Of a stretch of DNA of 18,771 bases, positions 6,524 to 13,515 are shown in pieces. Under the pieces are notes generated by a model, which was given only the letters and a program-made list of their open reading frames with translations, was not told the origin of the DNA and made no database searches. The translations under genes and the position numbers were made by a program. Numbering within the stretch: the first letter of the stretch is position 1; each line of letters begins with the position of its first letter. This DNA comes from Intrasporangium_A sp039812505 (GTDB lineage Bacteria; Actinomycetota; Actinomycetes; Actinomycetales; Dermatophilaceae): NCBI RefSeq assembly GCF_039812505.1, contig NZ_JBDIAQ010000064.1, positions 1 through 18,771 of the forward strand, in the 5' to 3' direction.

Positions 6524-7501
6524 ATGCGCCCCATGCTGGCCACCTTGACGAGCGCAGTGCCGGCGGGGGAGCGATGGGTGCACGAGGTCAAGTGGGACGG
6601 CATGCGCGTGCTCGCGGACGTCTCGGAGGGGCGGCTGCGCCTGTTCAGCAGGACCGAGCGGGACGTCACGGTAGCCTTCCCCGAGCTGGCCGGGCTGGCC
6701 GACGAGTACCCGGACGTGCTGCTGGACGGCGAGGTCGTCGTCCTCGCCGCGGGGCTGCCGAGCTTCGCCGGCATGGCCGAACGGTTCAACGTCACCGACC
6801 CACGACGCGCCCGGACCCTCGCGACGCACCATCCGGCCACGTACATGGTCTTCGACCTGCTGCGGCTCTACGGGGTCGACCTGACCGGGCGCACCTGGTC
6901 GGAGCGGCGCGCGACTCTCGAGCGGCTCGAGCTGTCCGGCCCGCGCTGGCACACCCCACAGGTGTTCACCGAGGGCGCGGCGCTGCTGGCCGCGACCCGA
7001 GAGCAGGGCCTGGAGGGCATCGTCAGCAAACGGGTCGACTCGCCCTACCGTCCGGGGGTCCGCAGCCCCGACTGGCTCAAGCTGCCCCACCGGTTGACCA
7101 GGTCGGTCGTCATCGGGGGATGGCGCCCGGAGTCGGGCTCGTCCGACGGGGAGCGGCTCGGCTCGGTCCTGGTCGGGGTGCCGGGCGAGGGTGGCCTGCA
7201 CTTCGTCGGGCGGGTCGGGGCGGGGCTGGCCGGCCGGTCGGGGGCGGCGTTGCGCGAGCGCCTGCGCCCGCTGGAGTCCGGGGAGTCGCCCTTCGCCGAG
7301 CCGGTCCCGGCCGAGGACGCCGCCTGTGTGGTCTGGGTCCGACCGGTCCGGGTCGCCGACGTGGAGTCGCTCGGCCTGAGCTCGGGCGGCCGGTTGCGCC
7401 AGCCGTCCTGGAAGGGTCTGCGGCCCGACCTGGCCCCCGGTGACCTCGAACGCCCCGAGCCGGTGGCGCAGGACGGCATCGTGACGGGACGGGACGGCTG
7501 A
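6524..7501 (+). CDS. Stand-alone ATP-dependent DNA ligase (LigD ligase-domain type)
   Basis: The 325-residue protein is a compact ATP-dependent ligase. Motif I is KWDGMR at 23-28 with K23 as the adenylated lysine. Motif III/IIIa is near DVLLDGEVVVL (64-74), motif IV is EGIVSKR at 164-170, and motif V is DWLKLPH at 183-189. An OB-fold domain follows and ends in the LigD-like LRQPSWKGLRPD. It seals nicks left after end joining. I use ATG 6524 (MRPMLATL); an earlier in-frame ATG at 6461 would run antisense into ku coding sequence. One base separates its TGA from the GTG of the polymerase gene, so the two are surely co-transcribed. The phosphoesterase domain of full LigD is absent here. Confidence 0.9.
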   Translation: MRPMLATLTSAVPAGERWVHEVKWDGMRVLADVSEGRLRLFSRTERDVTVAFPELAGLADEYPDVLLDGEVVVLAAGLPSFAGMAERFNVTDPRRARTLATHHPATYMVFDLLRLYGVDLTGRTWSERRATLERLELSGPRWHTPQVFTEGAALLAATREQGLEGIVSKRVDSPYRPGVRSPDWLKLPHRLTRSVVIGGWRPESGSSDGERLGSVLVGVPGEGGLHFVGRVGAGLAGRSGAALRERLRPLESGESPFAEPVPAEDAACVVWVRPVRVADVESLGLSSGGRLRQPSWKGLRPDLAPGDLERPEPVAQDGIVTGRDG

Positions 7502-7502
7502 G

Positions 7503-8429
7503 GTGGCAGCTCGGGAGGGACCCGGGGTGGTCACCGTCGTCGCCGGGCGCCGGCTGCGGCTCAGCAGCCTCGGCAAGGTCATGTACCCGTCGACCGGGAC
7601 CACGAAGGCGGCGGTGATCGACTACTACGCCCGCATCGCCCCGGTGCTGCTGCCGCACCTGGCCGGCCGACCGGTGACCCGCGTGCGTTTCCCGCATGGC
7701 ATGTCGGGCCCGGGATTCTTCGAGAAGAACGTACCGGCCGGTGTGCCGGACTGGGTCCGCCGAGCGGGGCGCGATCCGGTCCTGCCCCTGATCGACGACG
7801 TCGCCGGGCTGACCTTCTTTGCCAACCTCAACTCGCTCGAGCTGCACGTGCCGCAATGGCGCATTTCGGGTGACGGCGGCGACGCCGTGGCGCTCGACCC
7901 CGACCGGCTCGTCGTCGATCTCGATCCCGGGCCGGGGGCGGGGCTGCGGGAATGCGCTGTGGTGGCCATCATCGTGCGCGACCGGTTGACCTCGATCGGT
8001 CTGAAGCCAATTCCCGTCACGAGCGGCAGCAAAGGGATGCAGGTGTATGCCGCGGTGCCGGGCGGGCACACCAGTGACCAGATCCGCGACACCGTTCAAC
8101 AGCTGGCCCGGGAGCTGGCGACCGCCCATCCGGGGCTCGTCGTGTGGAAGATGGCCAAGGGATTGCGGCCGGGAAAGGTATTCCTGGACTGGAGCCAGAA
8201 CGTGGCGGCCAAGACGACGGTGTGTCCCTATTCCATGCGGGGCAGGCAGGAGCCGACCGTGGCGGCCCCCCGGGAGTGGCTCGAGGTGGCGCAGGGCGCG
8301 GCCGGAGAACCCTTCCGGCAGCTGCGGATCGAGGAGGTCCTCGAGCGCGTCGCCGGCGGCGGGGACCCGGCGGCGGGACTGGTCTCGGGGCGGGGACCGG
8401 CTGGCAAAAGCCTGACGGGCCCGAGTTGA
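7503..8429 (+). CDS. Stand-alone LigD-type primase-polymerase
   Basis: The 308-residue archaeo-eukaryotic primase superfamily protein carries LVVDLDPGPG with metal-binding D139 and D141, FFEKNVPAGVPDW for nucleotide contacts, SLELHVP with H115, and VFLDWSQN with the third metal ligand D229. It would fill gaps at broken ends, usually with ribonucleotides. The motif usually SGxKGxH in LigD polymerase domains reads SGSKGMQ at 174-180, so Gln180 replaces the histidine equivalent to H710 of Pseudomonas LigD. GTG 7503 gives the longest form; GTG 7527 has a much better ribosome-binding site (GGGAGGGA, six bases away) and may be the true start. Confidence 0.88.
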   Translation: MAAREGPGVVTVVAGRRLRLSSLGKVMYPSTGTTKAAVIDYYARIAPVLLPHLAGRPVTRVRFPHGMSGPGFFEKNVPAGVPDWVRRAGRDPVLPLIDDVAGLTFFANLNSLELHVPQWRISGDGGDAVALDPDRLVVDLDPGPGAGLRECAVVAIIVRDRLTSIGLKPIPVTSGSKGMQVYAAVPGGHTSDQIRDTVQQLARELATAHPGLVVWKMAKGLRPGKVFLDWSQNVAAKTTVCPYSMRGRQEPTVAAPREWLEVAQGAAGEPFRQLRIEEVLERVAGGGDPAAGLVSGRGPAGKSLTGPS

Positions 8430-8443
8430 ACCGGGCCCGTCAG
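8412..8443. terminator. Strong bidirectional terminator hairpin
   Basis: CTGACGGGCCCG at 8412-8423 pairs perfectly with CGGGCCCGTCAG at 8432-8443 around an eight-base loop. The loop contains the TGA stop of the polymerase gene. It lies between the convergent polymerase and lsr2 genes and probably serves both, although no T tract is present. Confidence 0.75.
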
Positions 8444-8465
8444 CCGTGGTGGTGATCGGCGCCGA

Positions 8466-8789
8466 TCAATGCGCCTTGTCGTAGGCGTTCTGGATCTCCG
8501 CGGCGATACGACCGCGGTCGGAGACCGTGTAGCCGTGGGCGCGGGCCCATTCCCGGACCGCGCTCACGTCATTGCGACGCGAGGCGGGCCGACGGCCGGC
8601 CGGCCGCTTGCTGCCACCGGAGCGCCGAGCGTGTCCGGTCCATGCCGAAAAGGCGTCCCGGAGTTTCCGGGCGTTTGACTCGGACAGGTCGATCTCGTAG
8701 GAAACACCATCCAGACCGAAGGTGACGGTCTCTGCGGCGGTGCCGCCGTCGACATCGTCGACCAGGATGACTTCGACTCGCTGCGCCAT
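8466..8789 (-). CDS. lsr2: Lsr2 nucleoid-associated protein
   Basis: The 107-residue protein has the N-terminal dimerisation domain MAQRVEVILVDDVDGGTAAE with the beta-strand segment TVTFGLDGVSYEIDLS, a basic linker at about 52-73, and the C-terminal DNA-binding domain. That domain includes VREWARAHGYTVSDRGRIAAEI, with the AT-hook-like RGR at 92-94. It coats and bridges AT-rich DNA and silences horizontally acquired genes. The start ATG 8789 is preceded by GGAGA five bases away. It is convergent with the polymerase gene and probably transcribed from the relatively AT-rich stretch at 8840-8880. Confidence 0.96.
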   Translation of the reverse strand: MAQRVEVILVDDVDGGTAAETVTFGLDGVSYEIDLSESNARKLRDAFSAWTGHARRSGGSKRPAGRRPASRRNDVSAVREWARAHGYTVSDRGRIAAEIQNAYDKAH

Positions 8790-8823
8790 GTTTCTCCAAA
8801 CAGTTCGTCAATCGAGGGGTGGA

Positions 8824-8876
8824 CCGGTGTGCACCGGATACGTCCAAAATAGCAGGCGAATTGCGAGAACGAACAA
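8824..8876 (-). promoter_or_regulatory. Putative lsr2 promoter region
   Basis: The 194-bp gap between lsr2 and the small membrane-protein gene contains an unusually AT-rich island for this window. On the reverse strand, TTGTTC (8876-8871) and TATTTT (8851-8846) form a possible -35/-10 pair with a rather long 19-base spacer. Just downstream of it lies the inverted repeat CCGGTG-TG-CACCGG at 8824-8837, which could be an operator. Both are weak calls based on position. Confidence 0.35.
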
Positions 8877-8961
8877 TCCCCACGCTGAAACGCGCCAACG
8901 GCGCGGCGGACGACCCGGACTTCACGGAATCGGGTGCGCGGGCAACTGGGTCCTGTACCCG

Positions 8962-8992
8962 CTCGGGGTACTACCCCTCGGTACTACCCGAG
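8962..8992 (-). terminator. Hairpin with direct repeat at the end of the small membrane-protein gene
   Basis: CTCGGGGTA at 8962-8970 can pair with TACCCGAG at 8985-8992 with one bulged G, and the right arm overlaps the TAG stop codon. Two copies of GGTACTACCC lie within it at 8967-8976 and 8980-8989. This may end the short reverse transcript before the lsr2 promoter. Confidence 0.4.
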
Positions 8993-9160
8993 GTGCGGCG
9001 ATTCGGTCGTGGCCGAGGACCCGTGCTCCGCCTCCCACCTCGCCTGGGCGATCCGCTCCCGCCGGTCGCCCTCGAGGATGGCCTTCATGACGAAGTAGAA
9101 CAGCGTGGCCAGCCCGATCGTGGGTGCCAGCGCCAGGATGTAGGGGACGGCGGCTTCCAT
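8984..9160 (-). CDS. Small single-span membrane protein
   Basis: This 58-residue gene reads MEAAVPYILALAPTIGLATL at its N-terminus, giving one transmembrane helix at about 4-25. A charged cytoplasmic tail follows (EGDRRERIAQARWEAEH). I recognise it only as a short hypothetical type seen beside radA in related actinobacteria. Start ATG 9160 follows GGTGG at a very short distance. It diverges from radA with a 55-bp gap. No function can be assigned. Confidence 0.65.
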   Translation of the reverse strand: MEAAVPYILALAPTIGLATLFYFVMKAILEGDRRERIAQARWEAEHGSSATTESPHLG

Positions 9161-9202
9161 GCCACCAATGGTCGCACGGCCGGCGCTGTCGCAGGTGCCC
9201 CC

Positions 9203-9208
9203 TAGCGT
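9203..9208 (+). promoter_or_regulatory. Leaderless-type -10 of radA
   Basis: TAGCGT fits TANNNT and ends seven bases before the radA ATG at 9216, which would place the transcript start at or next to the A of the start codon. No Shine-Dalgarno sequence is present. No -35 is obvious. Confidence 0.45.
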
Positions 9209-9215
9209 GGCGGCC

Positions 9216-10625
9216 ATGGCAACGAGGAGCAGTGGCGTGCGGTCGGTCGGCTTCCGCTGCACGGAGTGCGGCTGGAGCACCGTCAAGTGGGCCGGGCGGT
9301 GCGGCGAGTGCCGCGCGTGGGGCAGCGTCGCGCCGGCCGACGCCTCGTCGGTCCGTGCGGTCCGGGCGCCGGTGAGCGGACCGGCCCGGCCGATCGGCGA
9401 GGTCGACGCGAGCGATGCCGCCCCGGAGCCGACCGGGGTGGGGGAGTTCGACCGGGTCCTCGGCGGTGGGCTGGTCCCCGGCGGTGTCGTCCTGGTCGCC
9501 GGGGAGCCGGGCGTCGGCAAGTCCACCCTGCTGCTCGACGTGGCCGCCCGCGCCGCCCGTGCGGGGCGGACGGTCCTGTACGTCAGCGGCGAGGAGTCGA
9601 GCGCCCAGGTCCGCGGCCGGGCCGAGCGGATCGGCGCCGTCGCCGACCGGCTCCTGCTCGCCACCGAGACCGACCTCGGCACCGTCCTCGGCCACCTCGA
9701 CCAGACCCGCCCCGAGCTGCTCGTGGTCGACTCGGTGCAGACCCTCGCGAGTGCCGAGGTGGACGGCCAGGCCGGTAACGTCAGCCAGGTCCGCGAGGTC
9801 GCCGGCGTCCTGATCCGACTGGCCAAGGCGCGCTCGCTCGCGGTCCTGCTCGTCGGCCACGTCACCAAGGACGGGTCGGTCGCGGGGCCCCGTGTGCTCG
9901 AGCACCTGGTCGACGCCGTCGTCCAGTTCGAGGGCGACCGGCACTCTCGGCTGCGGCTCGTGCGGGCCGTGAAGAACCGGTTCGGTCCCACCGACGAGGT
10001 CGGCTGCTTCGAGCTGCGCGACTCGGGCATCGTGGGGCTGCCCGACCCGAGCGGCCTGTTCCTGTCCCACTGCGGGGCGGCGGTGGCCGGCACGTGCGTC
10101 ACCGTGGCGATGGAGGGGCGCCGCCCGCTCGTGGCCGAGGTGCAGTCGCTCGTCACCCGCGCCACGCTGTCCGCGCCGCGCCGCACGACCAGCGGGCTCG
10201 ACCCGTCCCGGCTCGCGATGATCCTCGCGGTCCTCGAGAAGCGGTCCGGTCTGGCCGCCGGCTCGCGAGACGTCTTCGCGGCGACGGTCGGTGGCATGCG
10301 GGTCACCGAGCCGGCGGCCGACCTCGCGATCCTGCTGGCGCTCGCCTCCTCGGCGATGGATCGCCCCCTTGCCCGCGACGTCGTGGCCCTCGGGGAGGTC
10401 GGACTGGCCGGCGAGATCCGTCCGGTCCCGGCGCTCGGCCCGCGCCTTGCCGAGGCCGCCCGGCTCGGCTTCCGTTACGCCCTCGTCCCGGCGGGACAGC
10501 TCGACGTCGCGCCTCCGGCCGAGCCGGGGGTCGTCGAGGTCGCCGACGTCCGCGCGGCCGTCGAGGCGATGGGTCGGCTGTGCGGCCCGCGCGCTGCGGC
10601 GGCGATGAGCGGTGCGACCGCCTAG
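9216..10625 (+). CDS. radA: RadA/Sms recombination and branch-migration ATPase
   Basis: The 469-residue protein has the full RadA architecture. A four-cysteine zinc finger uses C15, C18, C29 and C32. The RecA-like core has Walker A GEPGVGKST at 96-104 and Walker B LLVVDS at 168-173. The family signature KNRFG is at 253-257, and a Lon-protease-like C-terminal domain contains GEVGLAGEIRPVPAL. It drives branch migration of recombination intermediates. ATG 9216 is supported by the family start before the zinc finger and by the -10 seven bases upstream. A longer reading from 9159 would invade the divergent gene's upstream DNA. disA follows 54 bp later. In Bacillus, RadA binds DisA and inhibits it. 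Confidence 0.96.
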   Translation: MATRSSGVRSVGFRCTECGWSTVKWAGRCGECRAWGSVAPADASSVRAVRAPVSGPARPIGEVDASDAAPEPTGVGEFDRVLGGGLVPGGVVLVAGEPGVGKSTLLLDVAARAARAGRTVLYVSGEESSAQVRGRAERIGAVADRLLLATETDLGTVLGHLDQTRPELLVVDSVQTLASAEVDGQAGNVSQVREVAGVLIRLAKARSLAVLLVGHVTKDGSVAGPRVLEHLVDAVVQFEGDRHSRLRLVRAVKNRFGPTDEVGCFELRDSGIVGLPDPSGLFLSHCGAAVAGTCVTVAMEGRRPLVAEVQSLVTRATLSAPRRTTSGLDPSRLAMILAVLEKRSGLAAGSRDVFAATVGGMRVTEPAADLAILLALASSAMDRPLARDVVALGEVGLAGEIRPVPALGPRLAEAARLGFRYALVPAGQLDVAPPAEPGVVEVADVRAAVEAMGRLCGPRAAAAMSGATA

Positions 10626-10628
10626 AAT
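10623..10628 (+). promoter_or_regulatory. -10-like element for disA
   Basis: TAGAAT overlaps the radA TAG stop and would start transcription near 10635, giving a leader of about 45 bases before the disA ATG. The leader contains the inverted repeat CCGGAC-CC-GTCCGG at 10638-10651. A -35 is not clear, so read-through from radA is also likely. Confidence 0.35.
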
Positions 10629-10679
10629 GCGACTCGTCCGGACCCGTCCGGGCGCAGGCGGTCCGACGAACGGGGAGCG

Positions 10680-11756
10680 ATGGAGACCAACGACGACGAG
10701 CTGCTTCGTGCGGCTCTCGCCGCCGTCGCCCCGGGCACCGAGCTGCGTGACAGCCTCGAACGCATCCTGCGCGGACGCACCGGCGCCCTGATCGTGCTCG
10801 GCCTCGACAAGGTCGTCGAGTCGATCTGCACCGGCGGGTTCGTCCTCGACGTCGAGTTCTCCGCGACCCGGCTGCGCGAGCTGTGCAAGATGGACGGTGC
10901 CGTCGTCCTGAACCGCGACGGCACCCGTATCGTGCGGGCCGCGACCCAGCTCGTGCCCGACTCGCGCATCGAGACCTCCGAGTCCGGGACCCGACACCGG
11001 ACCGCGGAGCGGGTCGCCAAGCAGACCGGGTTCCCGGTCATCTCGGTGAGCCAGTCGATGGGCGTGGTGGCCCTCTACGTCGGCGGTCGCCGCCACGTCG
11101 TCGAGGGCTCACCGACCACCCTCTCGCGGGCCGACCAGGCGCTGCAGACCCTCGAGCGCTACAAGTCCCGCCTCGACGAGGTCACCGGCACCCTGTCGGC
11201 GCTGGAGATCGAGGACCTCGTCACGGTCCGCGACGTGACCGCCGTGCTCCAGAGGCTCGAGATGGTGCGCCGGATCTCCGCCGAGATCCAGGACTACGTC
11301 GTCGAGCTCGGCACCGACGGACGGCTGCTCAGCCTGCAGCTGGAGGAGCTGGTCGGCGGGCTGGGCAACGACCGCGAGCTCGTCATCCGTGACTACCTGC
11401 CGGCCACGAAGGCCGACCTGACCGACGCCCAGGCGCTGGCCAACCTCGAGGCGCTCAACTCGGTCGAGCTGCTCGACCTCGCGGCCGGGGCTCGCGCGGT
11501 CGGCTTCCAGGTCGTCGGCGACAGCCTCGACGCCCCGGTGAGCCCGCAGGGCTACCGCCTCCTGACCAAGGTGCCACGCCTGCCCCAGGCGATCATCGAG
11601 CGCCTCGTGGACCACTTCGAGTCGCTCCAGCGGCTCCTCGCGGCCGGCATCGACGAGCTGATGCTCGTCGAGGGAGTCGGCGACGGCCGCGCCAAGGCGG
11701 TCCGTGAGGGCCTGTCGCGGCTGGCGGAGAGCAGCATCCTGGAACGCTACGTGTAG
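10680..11756 (+). CDS. disA: DisA diadenylate cyclase (c-di-AMP synthase, DNA integrity scanner)
   Basis: The 358-residue protein matches DisA in length and layout. The N-terminal DAC domain has the catalytic DGA at 72-74 (KMDGAVVLN) and the GTRHRTAE motif at 103-110. A helical spine follows, and the C-terminal helix-hairpin-helix (LMLVEGVGDGRAKAVREGLSRLAESS) binds branched DNA. It joins two ATP into cyclic di-AMP as an octamer that scans chromosomal DNA and stalls at junctions. It sits directly after radA, the conserved pairing. The ribosome-binding site GGGGAG ends only two bases before the ATG, unusually close, which may lower translation. Confidence 0.97.
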   Translation: METNDDELLRAALAAVAPGTELRDSLERILRGRTGALIVLGLDKVVESICTGGFVLDVEFSATRLRELCKMDGAVVLNRDGTRIVRAATQLVPDSRIETSESGTRHRTAERVAKQTGFPVISVSQSMGVVALYVGGRRHVVEGSPTTLSRADQALQTLERYKSRLDEVTGTLSALEIEDLVTVRDVTAVLQRLEMVRRISAEIQDYVVELGTDGRLLSLQLEELVGGLGNDRELVIRDYLPATKADLTDAQALANLEALNSVELLDLAAGARAVGFQVVGDSLDAPVSPQGYRLLTKVPRLPQAIIERLVDHFESLQRLLAAGIDELMLVEGVGDGRAKAVREGLSRLAESSILERYV

Positions 11757-11762
11757 CCCGGC

Positions 11763-11796
11763 CGGCGCGGGCACCTCGGGCGCGAGCGCCGCGCCG
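11763..11796 (+). terminator. Possible GC-rich hairpin after disA
   Basis: CGGCGCGG at 11763-11770 pairs with CCGCGCCG at 11789-11796 around an 18-base loop that can fold further. It begins seven bases after the disA stop. No T tract follows, and in sequence this GC-rich such stems arise easily. Confidence 0.3.
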
Positions 11797-11836
11797 CCGG
11801 TGGCCGGCCGGTGTTGCTGACGGCCGGCCCGGTCGA

Positions 11837-11842
11837 TAGCCT
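11837..11842 (+). promoter_or_regulatory. -10-like element of the ABC exporter operon
   Basis: TAGCCT fits TANNNT and ends eight bases before a GTG at 11851, close to the spacing seen at radA and at the LCP gene. The transcript would therefore begin at or near that GTG, which opens an 8-codon mini-ORF, rather than at the permease ATG 23 bases later. Confidence 0.4.
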
Positions 11843-11850
11843 GACCCCTC

Positions 11851-11877
11851 GTGTCCTGCCAGCCACCGACCCGATGA
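11851..11877 (+). CDS. Possible leaderless 8-codon upstream ORF
   Basis: GTG TCC TGC CAG CCA CCG ACC CGA TGA would encode MSCQPPTR. Its stop overlaps the permease start as ATGA (11874-11877). The permease has no Shine-Dalgarno sequence, so ribosomes finishing this mini-ORF could re-initiate on it. Small leaderless upstream ORFs that control downstream genes are known in mycobacteria. Here it is inferred from spacing alone. Confidence 0.3.
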   Translation: MSCQPPTR

Positions 11878-12668
11878 GGATCTTCCTGCTGCTGGTCCGC
11901 GCGGGCTTCCGACGCCACTCGACCTACCGCCTGGCGCTGGTCGCGGGGCTGACCACGAACTCGGTCTTCGGGATGATCCGGGCCTCGGTCCTGCTGGCCG
12001 CCATCGCCTCGGCCGGGTCGGCCATCGGCGGCTACTCCGGCCCGATGGCGGCCGCCTTCGTCTGGTGGGGGCAGGCGCTGCTCGGCACGGTCAACCTGTG
12101 GGGCTTCCAGGAGGTCAAGGAGCGGGTGCGCACTGGTGACATCGCCGTCGACTTCCTGCGCCCGCTCGACCCGCAGCTCGTCTACCTGGCCGGGGACGTC
12201 GGCCGGGCGGGGATCAACTTCGTGGCCCGCGGCGTGCCGGCGCTGCTCATCGGGGCCCTCCTTTTCGACCTCGCCTGGCCACCGGGACCGGCGGCGTGGC
12301 TCGTCGGGGCCGCCTCGGTGGGCCTGGCCGTCGTCGTCGGGTTCGCCGGCAGCTTCATCGTCAACCTCGTCTCGTTCTGGGTGATCGAGGTGCGTGGCAT
12401 CCAGCTGGTCTGGACAGTCGTGGCGGGTCTGTTCTGCGGGCTCTACGTGCCGGTGCCGTGGTTCCCCGGCTGGCTGCGCACCATCGCCGACTGGTCGCCG
12501 TTCCCGGCGATGCTGCAGCACCCCATCGACATCCTCTGCGGGCGCCTCGTCGGGGCGGACGTCGGCCTCACCCTCGCCAACCAGGTCCTCTGGGCGGTGG
12601 TCCTGCTCGGGCTCGGACAGGTCGTCATGCGAGCCGGCCGGAGGCATCTGGAGGTGCAGGGTGGCTGA
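11874..12668 (+). CDS. ABC-2 type exporter permease, subunit 1
   Basis: The 264-residue integral membrane protein has about six hydrophobic segments. It carries the family motif VRTGDIAVDFLRPLDPQ in the first cytoplasmic region, typical of the uncharacterised ABC2_membrane_6 / COG4587-COG3694 exporters. It pairs with a second permease and an ATPase downstream. ATG 11874 (MRIFLLLVRAGFRR) is chosen because the amphipathic pre-membrane segment of the family starts here; a longer reading from 11811 adds unrelated residues. Its end overlaps the next gene by eight bases. The substrate is unknown. Confidence 0.85.
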   Translation: MRIFLLLVRAGFRRHSTYRLALVAGLTTNSVFGMIRASVLLAAIASAGSAIGGYSGPMAAAFVWWGQALLGTVNLWGFQEVKERVRTGDIAVDFLRPLDPQLVYLAGDVGRAGINFVARGVPALLIGALLFDLAWPPGPAAWLVGAASVGLAVVVGFAGSFIVNLVSFWVIEVRGIQLVWTVVAGLFCGLYVPVPWFPGWLRTIADWSPFPAMLQHPIDILCGRLVGADVGLTLANQVLWAVVLLGLGQVVMRAGRRHLEVQGG

Positions 12669-13515
12669 CCGGCTCATGTCCTGGCGGACCCCTCCTCCGG
12701 CACCGGGCGGCCCGGCCGACCGGCTGCGGCCCTACCGGGTCATCCTCGCGGCGCGCGCCCGCGCGCAGCTGCAGTACCGCACGTCGTTCGTCACCGACGT
12801 CCTCGGCACGATCGGGGTGGGCCTGACCGAGCTCGCCGAGGTGTGGGTCATCTTCCACAACGTCGACGTGCTCGGCGGGCTCCACTTCGGGGCCGCCCTG
12901 CTCGTCTTCGCCCTGTCCAACATCGGCTTCTCGCTCGCCGACATGCTGGTCGGACACCTCGACACCCTGCCCGCCTACATCCGGCTGGGGCAGATCGACG
13001 CGTTCTACGTGCGCCCGCTGCCGCTGCTCACCCAGTTCATGACGAGCGACATCTCACTGCGCCGCGTCGGCCGGCTGGCCGTCGCCGTGGTCGCGCTCGT
13101 CGTCGCGCTCGCGATCGGCGACGTGCGCTGGTCGGCCTCGATCGTCGCCCTGCTGGCCGTCACCATCGTCAGCGGCACCGCGATCTTCTCGGCGCTGTTC
13201 ACCGCGGCGGGCGGCCTGCAGTTCTTCCTCGTCGACGGCGCGGAGCTCACCAACAGCATGACCTACGGCGGTTCGTATGCCGCCCAACAGAGTCAGCGGG
13301 TCTTCCCCGACCCGCTGCGGATCCTCTGGACGTTCGTGATCCCGACGGCGTTCGTCGCGTACCTCCCCACGCTGGCGATCCTCGACCTGCCCGGTGACCG
13401 GCTCGGGCCGGCGTGGCTGGCCTGGTGCTCGCCGGTCGCGGCCGTCGTCGCCTGGCTGGCCGCAGCCCTGTGCTGGCGCGCCGGAACCCGGCACTACCAG
13501 GGAGCAGGCGGATGA
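12661..13515 (+). CDS. ABC-2 type exporter permease, subunit 2
   Basis: The 284-residue membrane protein has about six hydrophobic segments and the paired-family motif YIRLGQIDAFYVRPLPLLTQ, which mirrors the motif in subunit 1. The two are thus related halves of a heterodimeric channel. GTG 12661 has a strong GGAGGTG site at about five bases and overlaps the previous gene. ATG 12676 is the alternative. Its stop overlaps the ATPase start as ATGA, so all three genes are translationally coupled. Confidence 0.85.
   Translation: MADRLMSWRTPPPAPGGPADRLRPYRVILAARARAQLQYRTSFVTDVLGTIGVGLTELAEVWVIFHNVDVLGGLHFGAALLVFALSNIGFSLADMLVGHLDTLPAYIRLGQIDAFYVRPLPLLTQFMTSDISLRRVGRLAVAVVALVVALAIGDVRWSASIVALLAVTIVSGTAIFSALFTAAGGLQFFLVDGAELTNSMTYGGSYAAQQSQRVFPDPLRILWTFVIPTAFVAYLPTLAILDLPGDRLGPAWLAWCSPVAAVVAWLAAALCWRAGTRHYQGAGG

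Noticed and set aside
6501..6536. GCATGGG...CCCATGC inverted repeat as an operator between ku and the ligase gene
   Set aside because: The arms are mostly start-codon and coding sequence and only seven bases long, so chance explains them.
4139..7603. Very long reverse-strand open frame (1154 residues) spanning the CoA-transferase, ku and ligase genes
   Set aside because: It is low-complexity Arg/Ala/Gly/Pro sequence overlapping well-supported genes in other frames. Long stop-free shadows are expected at this G+C.
6524..8429. Ligase and polymerase as one LigD gene broken by a frameshift
   Set aside because: Each part has its own start codon and complete domain, the order ligase-then-polymerase differs from common fused LigD, and separate proteins are known in actinobacteria.
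8922..11096. Long reverse-strand open frame opposite radA and disA
   Set aside because: It is a shadow of radA and disA with no recognisable domain; only the 58-residue gene in a different frame at 8984-9160 is believable there.
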